A DNA stretch of 64,000 nucleotides, taken from Cristatella mucedo. Lineage: Eukaryota > Bryozoa > Phylactolaemata > Cristatellidae. The stretch's first letter is position 1. The number at the start of each line of letters is the position of its first letter. Below the pieces are notes generated by a model that saw only the letters and a list, made by a program, of their open reading frames with translations, was not told the origin of the DNA and ran no database searches. Below are positions 18,099 through 30,612 of this stretch, piece by piece. Both the position numbers and the translations under genes were made by a program. Location: contig WPIO01000011.1 of the NCBI GenBank assembly GCA_009760855.2, positions 2,045,001-2,109,000 of the forward strand, given 5' to 3'.

Positions 18099-19600
18099 TC
18101 GAGCGCTCGATGATTCGCTGGAGCAGGCGAGCCGCCGCCGCCGCTGCATGGAATCGAAATCCCCTTACCGCCGTCCTCGGCGGCTCGAACCCCCCCCCCC
18201 CCCAGCCCAGCCCAGCCCAGCCCCGCCGGCGATGACTTATGCGCTGCCCGCCAAGCATTTTTAGCTTCGGTTTATCGGACACCAATCGCATCCGTTAGGA
18301 GACGGCGATCGATTAATTACGCTTCAAGCCGCCGGCGGAGGCGGCGGCCTCGTCGGCTGTCGGGTACTGCTGCGCTGCTCTCAGCCGGCGACTCGGGCCG
18401 ATTATCGAGGCCGTCACTCGTCGCATTAAAAAGAGCCGTTGCTCGTTCTTGCGGAATTCGGGCGGCAGAGCAGCTGGCAGCGCTGGCTGCAGATGGCGGT
18501 GGCGGCGAGTCAGTTGATCGGGTCAGGTGATGTCATGAAGATTTGCAGACGGACGGACAACGGGCCGAGGGCGAAGCTAAGCGTCGCCGTGCAGCATCAG
18601 GCGCGGCAGCAGAGTCGCCAAAACGTCAGCTCCGAAGAGCGAGCGCTCCGCAGAGTGCTCGCTCCGCTGCTCCGCGGAGAGCTCGCTCTGAGGAGCTGAT
18701 TCGCTCGGTCCTTCGCCCCGTGCCAAAGGCGGCGCCGTTTGAGTAGAGCTATTGTCGCCAACCTCTCGTGCGGCCAGCCGGCGGCTAAATGCGCCGTCGC
18801 CCTCTTCGGGCCAGGCGACAGGCGCCGTGGCGCCATGGCGCGTTGGCATCTCGGGGACTCTCGCTCCGCTGCAGAGAGAGAGCCGCCGAGTGTCCCCTGC
18901 TCTCTACTCCGTCGACATTGACTCGCACTACCTAAGCAAGCGACGGGCGATGCGAATGGAGCCGGAGCCGTGAAGCCGGATGACGGGACGGTTCGCATTG
19001 CAACGACGCTTGCTTCGAGCCGGGTAAACGTGAAAAGAGAATGAGAAATAGGAGCTGGGAGATGGCCGCCCGAGGCGGCTGCCACCCACGAAGACGATCC
19101 GAAGACGATTGAACGGCCGGATAGTGACCGCGACAACGACGGGCAGCTTCGCACTGGACGGTCCATAGCCTCGGTGCTGCAATAAAGACGGCTTCGAGCG
19201 AGCGTGAGCGAGCGAGCGAGATCTTCTAAAAGTTCGAGCGGCAGCCGCGTCGCACTCATCACTTGCCAATGGCGCAGCAGAGACCGAAACGCCGAGTAAT
19301 CTTTCGGTCACCGGCGGCCAGTGCAGCACTCGAGCTAGCAACTCGAATTCGTCCCTTCGATAAATTAAAGCTCTCTGCTCGGGGTCACGTGCGAGTTTCG
19401 TGCTCACATGCCTGGATGTACACCTCGAATGCGGACAATATCTAATCGTCCACGCATCTCAACCGGAATGCGAGTCTAGAAGAAGCAGCTATTATTTTAG
19501 AAAAAAAGGACTCGTAGCGGGAAACGTTCACGACTCGGGTGACTAGTTACATGATTTTTGGCTTACTTTATTTCTTGGAAATAGTTCTGCCTGGCCGTGC

Positions 19601-19745
19601 GAGAGAGAGAGAAGCAAAGAGAGAGAGAGAGAGGCAAAGAGTGAGAGAGGCAAAGAGTGAGAGAGGCAAAGAGTGAGAGGCAATGGGAGAGAGGAAGAGA
19701 GGCAGTGGGAGAGACAGGCGGTCAGAGAGGGAGATCGTGAGAGAA
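19601..19745. repeat. GA-rich imperfect tandem repeat
   Basis: Repeated GAGAGGCAAAGAGT-type units that decay into GGGAGAGA. Confidence 0.8.
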
Positions 19746-21254
19746 AGTGAAATTCAGCAAATACTCAGCCACAGACTGACATTTGGCTGCTAGCATCGGT
19801 AAAGGCGTAGAAAAAGCGCGGTATCGGGAGATTACCCTTGTTGCTTGCAGCTTTGAAAACTCATGAGCAGCTTCGAAACTCTAAGCCTGTACGGAATTAT
19901 TACGGCTGAACGACTATCATATAACCGCCCTAGGAGGGGCGCTACTAAAGTGGTCTCATTTGCACAGCTGATCTCCACCCTGCGACAATTCCGCCACTGC
20001 TCGAGTGAACAGATAGCTTTCGAGTGAACAGATAGCTTTCGGTGAAATCTTGCGTTCGTGCTAACGACAGACGGTGCTCTCGCTAGATTGGCATGCAAAG
20101 TACCGTGAGGGTTAACGCTTAATCGCCGAGATTTCGCTGAATGAAGAAGCACGTTATCCCGCACTTTGAAGAGGCTCGTGTGAAGTGGCAATGGCGAGAG
20201 GGAGCTGTCACAGAGGACGCTGACAGCTCCATCTTTGACAGCCGCCTCATCCCTAAATGCCTCTCTTCGGCAATAGCCATTTTGACAAGTGACCGCCAAG
20301 GACCAAGGACTGACTGCAGAAGAATCCGCAGCTCAGCTCCGTGCGGCAAGCGAAATAAGTTCGAGCGATCGTTTGCAGGCGAGGCTGGGGGCCTGGCTGC
20401 CTGCCGCAAGCGCGTGGAGAGAGAGAGAGAGAGAGAGAACGGCCACGGAGCCACAGAGCCAAGGTGCCGCCGCCGCAGCACCCGAAGCACCCGAAGCACC
20501 CGCAGCAGCACAGTTCTCTCGTCGCCGCTGAGAAAGCGATCGTCCGTAGCGATCTCTTCTCGATCAGCCGTCGGGGCAAAAGAGACCGCTTGCTGTCGGC
20601 CAGTCTCCTCTCGTTACAGCTTAGGACGCGGCAGGATTTACGCGAATGTGAGATGAAATCAGAGCCGCCGCCGTCTCCGCCGCCGTCTCCGCCGCAGCCT
20701 CCGCCGTCTCCGCCGCCGCAGCCGCAGCCTCCGCTGCGGCTGCGGCGGTCCGGTCTCTGCAGCGGGCGTTCGCACGGCTGGGCCAGCTGCGTAAAAGCTG
20801 ACTCATCCGCCCGGTCACAGCGTGCCCGACCCGTGAGCCGCCGCCGCCGCCGCCACCGCCACCGGCGGGCGAGATCGTGCTAATGGTGGCGACTACTGTG
20901 AGTCATCCAGCGCTTTTAGCCTCCGCACGAATGGCTCTGATTGCGCGACGCGATACGATCTCGGCTGACGACGACGACTGGGCGGGCGAACAATGGCAGC
21001 TGCAAAGCAAGCTCAGCAGGCTTCCGCGGAGACTCGCGGAGTCTCGGAGCGGCGGCATCGAGGAAGAGGGGCCTCGCAATGCGCTGCAACGCACCCTGTA
21101 CGCACGAAACGGAACGAAACGCTTAAGGGGGGGGGGCCACCATCGCGGTCGCTCGGTATCCCTGCGCTGCTCGGCGGCTGCGACGTACTAAAGGCGCCTC
21201 GATGCGCCGGCCGCGTAATGGCTCCTCCCTCCGCTTCTTGAGCCCCGACGGGTT

Positions 21255-21485
21255 CTCTCTCTCTCTCTCTCTCTCTCTCCTCAGCCGCTTTTTCGTATCT
21301 CCGTCTGCTCCTTCTCTCTCCATATCTCTGCCAACACACTTCGCCCCCTCTTCTCTCCTCGCTCCTTCCCACCTCTCCTCTCATCTCTCCTCTCCTCTCC
21401 TTTCATTTCCTCTCTGCTCTGCTCTCCTCTTTCCTCTATCCTTTCCTCTCCTATTCCTTCTCATCCTATCCTCTCCTCTCTTCAC
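21255..21485. repeat. CT-rich low-complexity tract
   Basis: Pyrimidine-rich + strand: (TC)n at 21255-21280, then CTCCTCTC-type units. Confidence 0.85.
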
Positions 21486-21498
21486 TCGCATAGAAATT

Positions 21499-21652
21499 TA
21501 ATTCATTTGTATAAAGCGAACTAAGAGAACTTAACTCTATTCAAGCGATTCACATATGCCACGGGGCTCGAACCCACGATCTCGGCCATCAAATACATTC
21601 ACCTTGACTTCAGTCGAGGCGAGCACCTTAACCAGTGGGCCAAACTAGTGAA
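21499..21652 (-). mobile_element. SINE1 copy
   Basis: On the minus strand: TTTGGCCCACTGGTTAAGGT head, GTGGGTTCGAGCCCC box B, tail GAGTTAAGTTCTCTTAG and an AT-rich end. The box B is closer to a canonical tRNA than in the other copies. Confidence 0.85.
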
Positions 21653-22830
21653 TCAGCTCATCTTCTCTCTACTCTTCCTCGCACCTGCTCCTCTACGCCC
21701 TTTCCTCGCGGCGCTTCCATTCTTCACTTTTTCCATCTCTCTCTCACCTTCCCTTATCTATCGCCCACAGCATATTGACGTCAAGATTTCTGGTGTAGCG
21801 CCGTCTGAAGGAGTCTGGATAGATGGAATATTCGAGAGAAATCGGATGTTATCAACGTAGTCGTGCGGGTTTGACAATCATCCATGCCGTTCTTTATTTA
21901 TCCCTAATGTGAGAAGCCTAGCGAAACATTAGGTTGCAAAGCGGTGCTTCCTAATGTTCGAAGATTTTAAATCCCTTAAAGGATCCTTCTAACGCCGGGA
22001 TCCGGGCGTGCTAGCCCCGAATTCCTACGTTCGCATTCCAATATGGACACGAACAAAAGAGAGCAAAATATAAGCTCTTCGCCGGTTCAAATTTTTCGTT
22101 GTCGTGACCGGAAGCAGCTTTCTTCTGACCAGCCCTCTATCAGCTTCGTTGGACACCCGGGTATGCAAGCGCCGGTCGAACTTGCACCGCCGTCAGGCTA
22201 AATCGTCCACATCCGCTCAGAATCCGATCGCCAGTCTGAGAGCAGAGCGACGCTACGAGAGAGGTCAAGCTACGAGGTCAAGCTAAAGCAGCGCAGAATT
22301 GGGGCCCGGCCGTCGGCACAAGTAAAGCATCCGTTTTAAGCTGTGGCCGGATGCGACTCGGAACGCTTCTCGAACATGTACAGCGCCATCTTGGGGAGGG
22401 CGACCCGCGAGCAGTAGTCTCTCTCGAGAAGCGGATCGCCTGCGGACCGCCGTCCGACTCTCTCCGATTCCGTCAGCTTCCGATTGGAGCCGATCGCAGC
22501 TTGAGCCCGCACTTTCAGACACCCGCAGGGCGAGCTCGGGTCCGCCCACTCTGCGGCGGACCAATAGCGTTTCGCAGGCGGTCTAGGGCTGGCGACGGGC
22601 GACTGGAATTCGCCATTGGCTATCGTAGCATCGGTTTGTTTTTGCAAGGCTTTCATCCCGGTGCGGTGCAGCTGTTCAGTATGCTCAGCAGACGCATAAG
22701 ACGCCACGGCGGCGGCGGCACTATTACCTGCCGCGCCTAAGTGGCCGCGCCTAGGTACGCGGCAACGTCTGGACCTGCTACTTCCTTCAGCACCAGTCCA
22801 ACCACCGTGCACTGCGGCAGCTGTCGCACA
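21653..22830. other. No recognised gene
   Basis: 21653-22090 is AT-richer; 22090-22830 is GC-rich with frames on both strands but no motif. Confidence 0.4.
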
Positions 22831-22835
22831 CGCAA

Positions 22836-23725
<890 letters not shown>

Positions 23726-23892
23726 CTAGGTTAGCTGATTTAGCAGCCTCGTTTGCATAGCGGTAGAAGAGCCTCAAAGGCTATCGCCGCCGCTTGCAGT
23801 GGGCAATAAATGATCGCCCAACTGCAGGACGCGAACTCACGACCTGGATCGTAAAGAGCGAGCACTTTATCTCCTGGGCTAAGACCATTTCT
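23726..23892 (-). mobile_element. SINE2 copy
   Basis: Minus strand reads a tRNA-like head (CCCAGGAGATAAAGTGCTCG), box-B-like GTGAGTTCGCGTCC, then the SINE2 body (TGCAAGCGGCGGCGATAGCC, TTTGAGGCTCTTCTACCG) to AATCAGCTAAC. Confidence 0.82.
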
Positions 23893-25229
23893 AAGAACAG
23901 TTCTGCTGGAGAGCACCGTATTCTAATTCGACGGCGTTTACAATTTACCACTGAGACACTGGCAGTGACTTTTTTGACCAAAAATATAAAAAAGATCAGC
24001 ACACATTTCCCACTTCGGTGGCGAACCGTGTTTCATATTAACCGCGAAGGCAAGGGCTGATTAAGGAGGTGGACGCCTAATTCGCAACTACAATGTGAAT
24101 TGCCCGTCTTATGATTGATTCTGCACAGCTACTCATAGGGCCAGCAGTGAGATGTGGTGCGGCCTATGTCCGGAGTCCGAACTGCCGATTTTGTTCACAT
24201 GCTGTCTAACAGTTATTGCTGTTAATCAATCACGATTATTGCAGTCAACAGAGTTGTGTGGTGGTTGTGATTATTAAACGCCGGGTGCATAATTAGTCCA
24301 CGACTATGGTCACATGTGTTTCTACTAATTGAAGCGAGAGAGTCCGCCCTTCCGTCGCGGGGCAAGATGGCTAAGCGTTGTCAGCTATGAATCAGCGAAG
24401 CGAGTCCACAGACAGTAAGCTCTCTTATATATACAGTGATCGTAAGCGGGTTTCCTGCCGAACCTTGCTGTGAAGGGCTTGCCGCCCTCCGGCGCTGTGG
24501 AAAGCGGAGCCGTACGTCATCAGGAGAGAACGAGGACGCTCTGATTGAAAATGCTGCCCCTATTGAGCGGCTATCAACTGAGGGCGGGAATTACAAATCA
24601 ATAAACAGAGGACAATAATACTGGCCGCACAAGACCTGATTAACGGTGTATTGAGAGCAGCTGAGACTGTTTACAAGTTATCGCTAGGTACTTTATGTCT
24701 AGTTGAAGGTGAGCAGAGTTGGTGGAATTAGAGAAGGTAGAAGGTAGAGAAGGTAGAAGATAGAAGGTAGCTGACCGGCCCATCGAAAGCTAGCACCTAG
24801 TGACGAAGGAGCTCTGACAAACTAAATATACCCGCAGTTTCGTTGCTGAATGCGTGTAAAATAAAGGTCTGAGTGTCTGTGAGATCCATTGATGTATTTT
24901 TGAACTGCATAGTACTCAGCAATAATCCAACAATATTCGATTTTGGGACTGATAGGATAAGCATTCGACACTTTCGGCGCGTTTCACGGTTCAAGGTACA
25001 AGAGCGATGTGCTATGCCTATGCATACCCGTGCATGTGCACACCTGTGCATGTGCATACCTGTGCATGATTGAGAGCGTGGTACTAGCCAGAGGTCTTGC
25101 TAACCGGTGGCCATTAGTGCCTTCATGTTTGCTTTAGCATGCTCGCCTAAGCAGATAGTTGTTTGCTTGTGCGTGCTCGATACCGAACTTGTCAATAATC
25201 TCTGGGTATCGATTGCTTTTCAGGGAGTT
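23893..25229. other. AT-rich DNA, no recognised gene
   Basis: GAGAAGGTAGAAGGTAGA-type short tandem at 24732-24770 and a tandem of CCTGTGCATGTGCATA units at 25017-25067. Otherwise unremarkable. Confidence 0.4.
25017..25067. repeat. Short tandem repeat (about 16-18 bp unit)
   Basis: About three copies of a unit containing CCTGTGCATGTGCATA. Confidence 0.75.
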
Positions 25230-25306
25230 AAAAAGTGCCTGGATAGTGATTAAGTTCTTTTAGGGTTCTAGAGGAACCACGCATCCTTATTATTTGTAAT
25301 ATAAGT
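25230..25306 (+). mobile_element. SINE1/LINE-B shared tail fragment
   Basis: AAAAGTGCCTGGATAGTGAT, TAAGTTCTTTTAGGG, then CTTATTATTTG. Only the tail is present, so I cannot say which family it came from. Confidence 0.65.
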
Positions 25307-28300
25307 AATTGGTCCGAGACTCGGTGCGCTTTGTCAAAGCAGCACTGCAGATGCATGTTTTTTTCTTCTTAAGTGAACCGCCGAATGTAACCTTCTTATC
25401 GACCGCTGAGACTTACACTGTGTAATCGGAAGAAGCCCGTGAGAAGTTATCTCGTCCGTCTGGCGACGGGGCTAGATGGCTTTAGACGACGCTGGCGAGG
25501 TCATAGTGCGAAGTCCCACCACGAGTACCATTACACGAAAGAAGCTTCATCCATGCAAGGTTTCTCAAGGACAAGTCGCATCCACTCAACCCCCGCCAGT
25601 TCTCGGAGACAAGCGCGTAAATCCTACGCTTGGCCGCTTTATTTCAAGGAGAGAATTATGAGCAATTATTTAGGAATGCGCCGATGCGAACGCTATTTCA
25701 GCTGTTTAAGTGGATGGACAGCAAGCGGCCACGGCCGCCGACCGAGGCGAGCAGGCGCAGCGAGATAGCCGCTCTCGGGGCTCTTGTTGGCTGCCGCGTC
25801 GACCGAAACTCGTGACTCGCTCGCCGTCGCTTATTCCGACCGCCAGCTGGACATTTCGCTGGACAAATGAATCCGCCGCAGCGTGCCCGGACTCGCTTAG
25901 AAATGAGGTCGAGGGGCGCGAGGCGGCGGTGGCGGTGGCGCCGCGCACACTGCATTCATTGACGGCTCGGGGCGACAGCGACGAGCAGCAGCACTGGCAG
26001 CACGGATAGCACTTGAGCGGCGGCGGCGGCGGCGACGAGAGAAGCCAGAGCGGGCTTCGTGTGTGTGCTTAGCCTCAGTGCCGCGCCTCGAAAGTGCTGC
26101 CGCCGCCCGCCGCCTGATCTGAGCATATATGGTAACATTGCCGACATGTCGGCGGGGCAGACATGTCGGTGATGGAGCTGGCGACTGTTGGTTAACCACT
26201 GGCACGCCGTGCGCACACGAACGCGGGCGTGGGGGGGGGCACGGGGGCGCGTCGCACTTGAATAGCCTGAAAGCGTGCAAGTGGCTCGCTGCAGCCCTGC
26301 ACTGACAACCCTGCAATGCCCCGAGTGGCTGACTTGACCGCAAAACTTAGCTGCAGTCGGCAGCACTCAGCTGCGTCAGACCGCGAGAGCCTCGCCGTGA
26401 AAGAGGCAAATCGATTTCGAGAAGCTAAAATAGTGAGGCATCATTACCGATAGCCGCCCGATAGCCGTTGTGCAATGGTGTCTCGTCATAGCTCGCCCTG
26501 TATCTCCCCCTCCCTCTCTCTCTCTCTCTCTCTCTCGGCGAATGAAAGATGGAATAGTATACGGGGCTTCATCTCATGAACTGCGGAGTGGAACACAACC
26601 ACAGTGGTAGGAAGTTTTCCTATAGGCTACACGCATGTTCATTTGCCTCCCGAGACCACTGCAGCATGTCTTGAGACAGAAAAGTAGCAGCATAAGACGA
26701 ACCGGCCGGCATCCGGTGCCCGTGTGCGCAAGACAGCGGGCGAAGGTTTCCCTAATCGGGCAGCGGCTCCGATTCGGCAACCAGTGCGAGTCTTTCTCGT
26801 CTGAAATTGGCCGTGGCAGTCTCTCAATGGCGGTGCTTAGTTGGGTGTGTGTGTATGAGCGCGAGCACGATGTCAAGAGCTTTTTCTCATAGCTTCTCGA
26901 AACTATCGCCAGCTGGTAGCCGCTCCGAATGGCTGCTATTCATTGCTGGCCTGATGAGGGAACCCGAAAGGTTCCGCGAAAGCGCTCTTGATGTCTTGCA
27001 GCCTGAGCGCCAGCAGCAGCCAATGGCCTCTTCGAGCGCTCGCAGCCAGTGCCGAGCGAGCAACGCAGAGCGATGGCCGGCCGATCTCGTCTGCTGGCGG
27101 CGGCGGCATGACTCGCTGTACGACTGAGTGACGGTGTTGCTTAGTCTCTGTCTGCCGGCGGTTGCTGCTTGCCAATGCCGTAGAGGCGCGCATCCTGTGC
27201 CCCTCGAAACCATCCTAAAACAGGGTGCCGGTGGCGAAGGTTTCGCTGCAGCCTCCAAGCCTTCGAAGGACGAGCCGTGGGCAAGGTCAAGGTCTGTCCC
27301 AATTCTCGTCGTAATCCCAAGTAGGCCGGCGAGCACACAGTGGATCGCAGTTGCAGCACGCAATTTAGTCGCCAGAAAGCAGTGAGCAATGCCAGCCTAG
27401 ACTGGACTCAAAGGTGCGTCACTGTCAAACCTCTAAGATCACATGTGCGTCGCTTTGCTTTCGCGAAAACGTCGACGTTGAGAGCGAAAAGAAGGAGGCT
27501 GGAGAGGCTCGTCACTGTGCGAGTCTGCGGCACAGATTGCAGGGTGCAGATTGTGCACCGAAAGCCGCAAAAAGTTGGAGTGCGCTCTAGATGGGTCTCT
27601 GAAACTGTGACCATATCGTTCCCGTGGCTTAATGAAGGCAGGCACAGAGACACCAACGTTAAGTGCTGTCCCCGAAGACCTTCTGTCAATTCCGTGCCGC
27701 ATTTCAGCGGACAAATGGTCGATTTGAATATGCAGTTGCACGAGGTGCGTATCGCTACAATTTCAAGATACCAATGCTAAAATTGATTTACCAACGGGCA
27801 CTATCAGGGAGTATACAACATAGCCAGGAGATGGCATTACGCCCTGGCACAAACGCATCAGTTATAACCCTTAACAGTTTGTCAAGTGCCAGCAGAAAAT
27901 CGGGGCCCACTAAATATCCACGAGTCAAAAACCTCGCCTATTTGAATGACTAAGTAGTGAGTGAGGCTCAGTCGCCATCGCGCCAGTTTTTTTGGTTAAG
28001 CCAGGGTAACGACATGGTACCTCGCAAATGGGCCTCTGATGTTGCCGCACGAGGCCTCGCACTTGTCAGATGATAGAGCCGCTGACAAGCATTACTGCCA
28101 TGCAGGGCTTTTGAACGCAAGTTATAGCGATACTGTTAAGCTGCAGCAGCAGCAGATAGCAGTTTATAGGTCTTCTGCCGGCGTCGTAGATATCTCTCAC
28201 AACTCGTGGCTCGAATGCGAGAACGTAAGCCTAGTCGTGGGGCCGGAACTCAATATTCGACATTACGTAGTTCGGTTGTACGAGGAGTACGAGGTGGTAC

Positions 28301-29107
28301 GAGGGTTGTACGAGTACTGTGCCGCCATTCAGCACCGTTCATTCCTTCTTGTCCTTTTTGTTTACTGCTGACGTAATTGTCAACGCTCCGACGAAGCTCT
28401 ACGCGAGACTTCACTCGACATCGACGCTCTGCAGGGACTCCTGCAGATCTGGGCCAATCAGAGAAGAGCTACCGAAGCCGGCCGCAGTAAAGACTGCCCG
28501 AGCGGAGCAGCGGCATTGGCACGTCTAAAACGACCGGCAGCCGTCGGTCCGAAGCGAAAGTGCGAAAGCTCTGAGAGGAAGAAGGTCGCAGGAAGCAGTC
28601 GTTCTCGCGAGCTCGCTCGTTTGCTCGCCCGCCTTTTCCGAGAGATTGTAGACGACGCTAAAGGGCGAGCCGCGTAGCCTGACTGGTTGGCCGCCGCTGC
28701 CTCGTAGGCTGGGCGGCCGCTGGCGAAATTCCTCCCGCAAGGCGCTGACCTCTACGTGGGCGCCTGAACTTTGCGATAGAGAGCTCTCTCGCATCTCGCA
28801 TCTCTCGCAGGGGCACGTCGGTCAGGTGGGTGGAGGGTAACCCGATGACGTCCTGCCCGATGCCGATTAAACTTGTTTCTTAGCTCGAGGATCGATCGAC
28901 TGAACGAGCTGATCCACGGGCGATGCTTCGAGCGACCAGAAGTCGGACCTCGTTCGGCCAGCTTCCACCTTCCCTTTGAGCTCTCGACGCGTTCTTCCGC
29001 AGCGTTACGCTCGCCGCTCAGCTCAACTTTGCCTCGATCTGGATACGCGGATCTGGATTTCTCTGCCCTGTAGAGTTCGATGCCGCCGCCGCCACCGCCG
29101 CCGCCGC
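25307..29107. other. Unique-looking DNA, no recognised gene
   Basis: GC-rich around 25.7-26.4 and 28.4-29.1 kb, AT-richer elsewhere. Holds short (CT)n near 26505-26535, GTACGAG tandem units at 28277-28315 and a (CCG)n run near 29080-29105. Frames of 80-170 codons exist on both strands without recognisable domains. Confidence 0.35.
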
Positions 29108-29245
29108 CCCATGGTTTGGCTGACCATAGATGAAAGTGCCCGACTGTGACTGTCGAGGTCACGTGGGTTCGAATCCTTGGGCGAATGCGGACAGGGCTTG
29201 GATGGAGATTAAGTTCTCTTTGGGCGATATAGAGATTAATTTTCT
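29108..29245 (+). mobile_element. SINE1 copy, diverged
   Basis: ATGGTTTGGCTGACCATAG head, GTGGGTTCGAATCC box B, GGATGGAGATTAAGTTCTC tail, T-rich end. Confidence 0.75.
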
Positions 29246-29737
29246 TTTCTTTTCCATGCACCGCCATTCAAACGGCTTGGCGAGCGACCCGCCTCCGCTC
29301 ATCATTGGGCGCGAGAAATTGCTCGACGATGCTCGTCATTGGCGTTCGTTTCGTTCCCGGCAGGCACGCGCTGCAAATGGCCGCCGTTGAGGTTCTGCTA
29401 TTCAATGTCGGTGGCGAGTTTTCTGTCAATTCCTCCTCCAGAGAGCCGTGCTCCTCGAGAGCCGTGCACGGCTCCCCTGCGGCTTCTCGCGAAGCGAGCT
29501 CGGGTCAGACTAGCGAGCTAGGGTCGGCTAGGCCAGCGAGCTAGGGTCAGACGGCCGCATGCAGCAATCGTTCAGAGGCGTTCATGTGCGTTGACATTTG
29601 TTTCTGTTCAATGGAACGAAAAATTGGGCGCCGCTGCGGGCTCCGAGCTACCGAAGCAGCTGGCCCGCTGTTAGCGCTCATCTCATTAGTACAACTCTGC
29701 CCACCAGACGGCTTAAGTAGCCGGCGAGGATAACGCA

Positions 29738-29770
<33 letters not shown>

Positions 29771-29891
29771 GGCCGGCGTCGTCGGCGGCAGACTCGTTCG
29801 CTGCGGAGCTGGCGCCCGCCGCCCGCAACGCAGCGACCGAGCGATCTCGGGCCAGCACAGTGAATGCTCTCGCCGCCGCTCGGCGGCGGCA
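29246..29891. other. No recognised gene; small tandem and palindrome
   Basis: A 16-bp perfect palindrome GAGCCGTGCACGGCTC sits at 29459-29474, next to tandem GCGAGCTAGGGTC units (29510-29550). GGC runs lie near 29740-29770. Confidence 0.45.
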
Positions 29892-29892
29892 C

Positions 29893-30612
29893 CTTAATAA
29901 TAATAATAATAATAATGATTCACTTGATAAAGCGCCCTCAGAGAACTTAATCTCTCTCTAGGCGCTTTACAGTTGCTGCAAAGTGAAATGCAATTGAATG
30001 GTAAGTAAAATCATGCTTGAAAAACAAACGAAACGAATAATATGGTTAGGGGTGACATGCACAGGGTCAGCATGCGAATGTGGTTAGTGGCAGCATGCAC
30101 AGTGTCAGCACGCAATAGCACATCAAGGACGAATCACAGGGACCCATGCACAGTGTCAGCACGCATAAGCACATCAAGGACGAATCACAGGGACCCGCTA
30201 AATGCTGTCCTAAATAGGTGTGTTTTTAGGTTCCTTTTAAATGTGGTCAGGTCGGGGGATGTTCTGACACAGGTCGGGAGGAAGTTCCAGGCTTTGGGAG
30301 TATACGAACTAAATGCACGGTCTCCAAAGGATTTAAGGTTTGTACGAGGTATTTGTAGACTGTTGGATTCCAAAAAGCGGGTGGTACGATGCTTGGCCTG
30401 ATGGGGTAGTATATCTAACAGATAGGCTGGAGCCATAGAATGAAGGGACCTAAAAGTGAGCGACAAAACCTTGAAGTCAATCCGTTGCTTGACTGGTAGC
30501 CAGTGCAGGTCGGCGAGAAGTGGTGTGATGTGGCAACTGGGACGCTCACGGCAGACAAGCCTAGCTGCAGAGTTTTACACCAGCTGCAATCGCCTGATCG
30601 CACATGCTGGCT
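29893..30612 (-). mobile_element. LINE-B 3' end with reverse transcriptase C-terminus
   Basis: Begins on + with (TAA)n and AAGCGCCCTCAGAGAACTTA. Minus strand encodes the C-terminal thumb region (LNFLPTCVRTSPDLTTFKRN-like end; FASY/YLLDILPHQAKHRTTRF block), open over 30185-30466 and extending in similarity to 30612. The 3'UTR has a tandem duplication of about 50 bp (CATGCACAGTGTCAGCACGC... at 30092-30196) absent from the copy at 39592. 5'-truncated and non-functional. Confidence 0.88.

Larger units (their letters stand above)
17786..21498. other. GC-rich block with microsatellites, no recognised gene
   Basis: Contains (GA)n at 18051-18095, GA-rich tandem units at 19601-19745 (GAGAGGCAAAGAGT repeated), a perfect 10-bp inverted repeat at 20201-20230 (GGAGCTGTCA / TGACAGCTCC), short GA near 20418, CCGCCGTCT repeats near 20660-20740, and CT-rich DNA at 21255-21480. 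Open frames look like composition artefacts. Confidence 0.45.
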
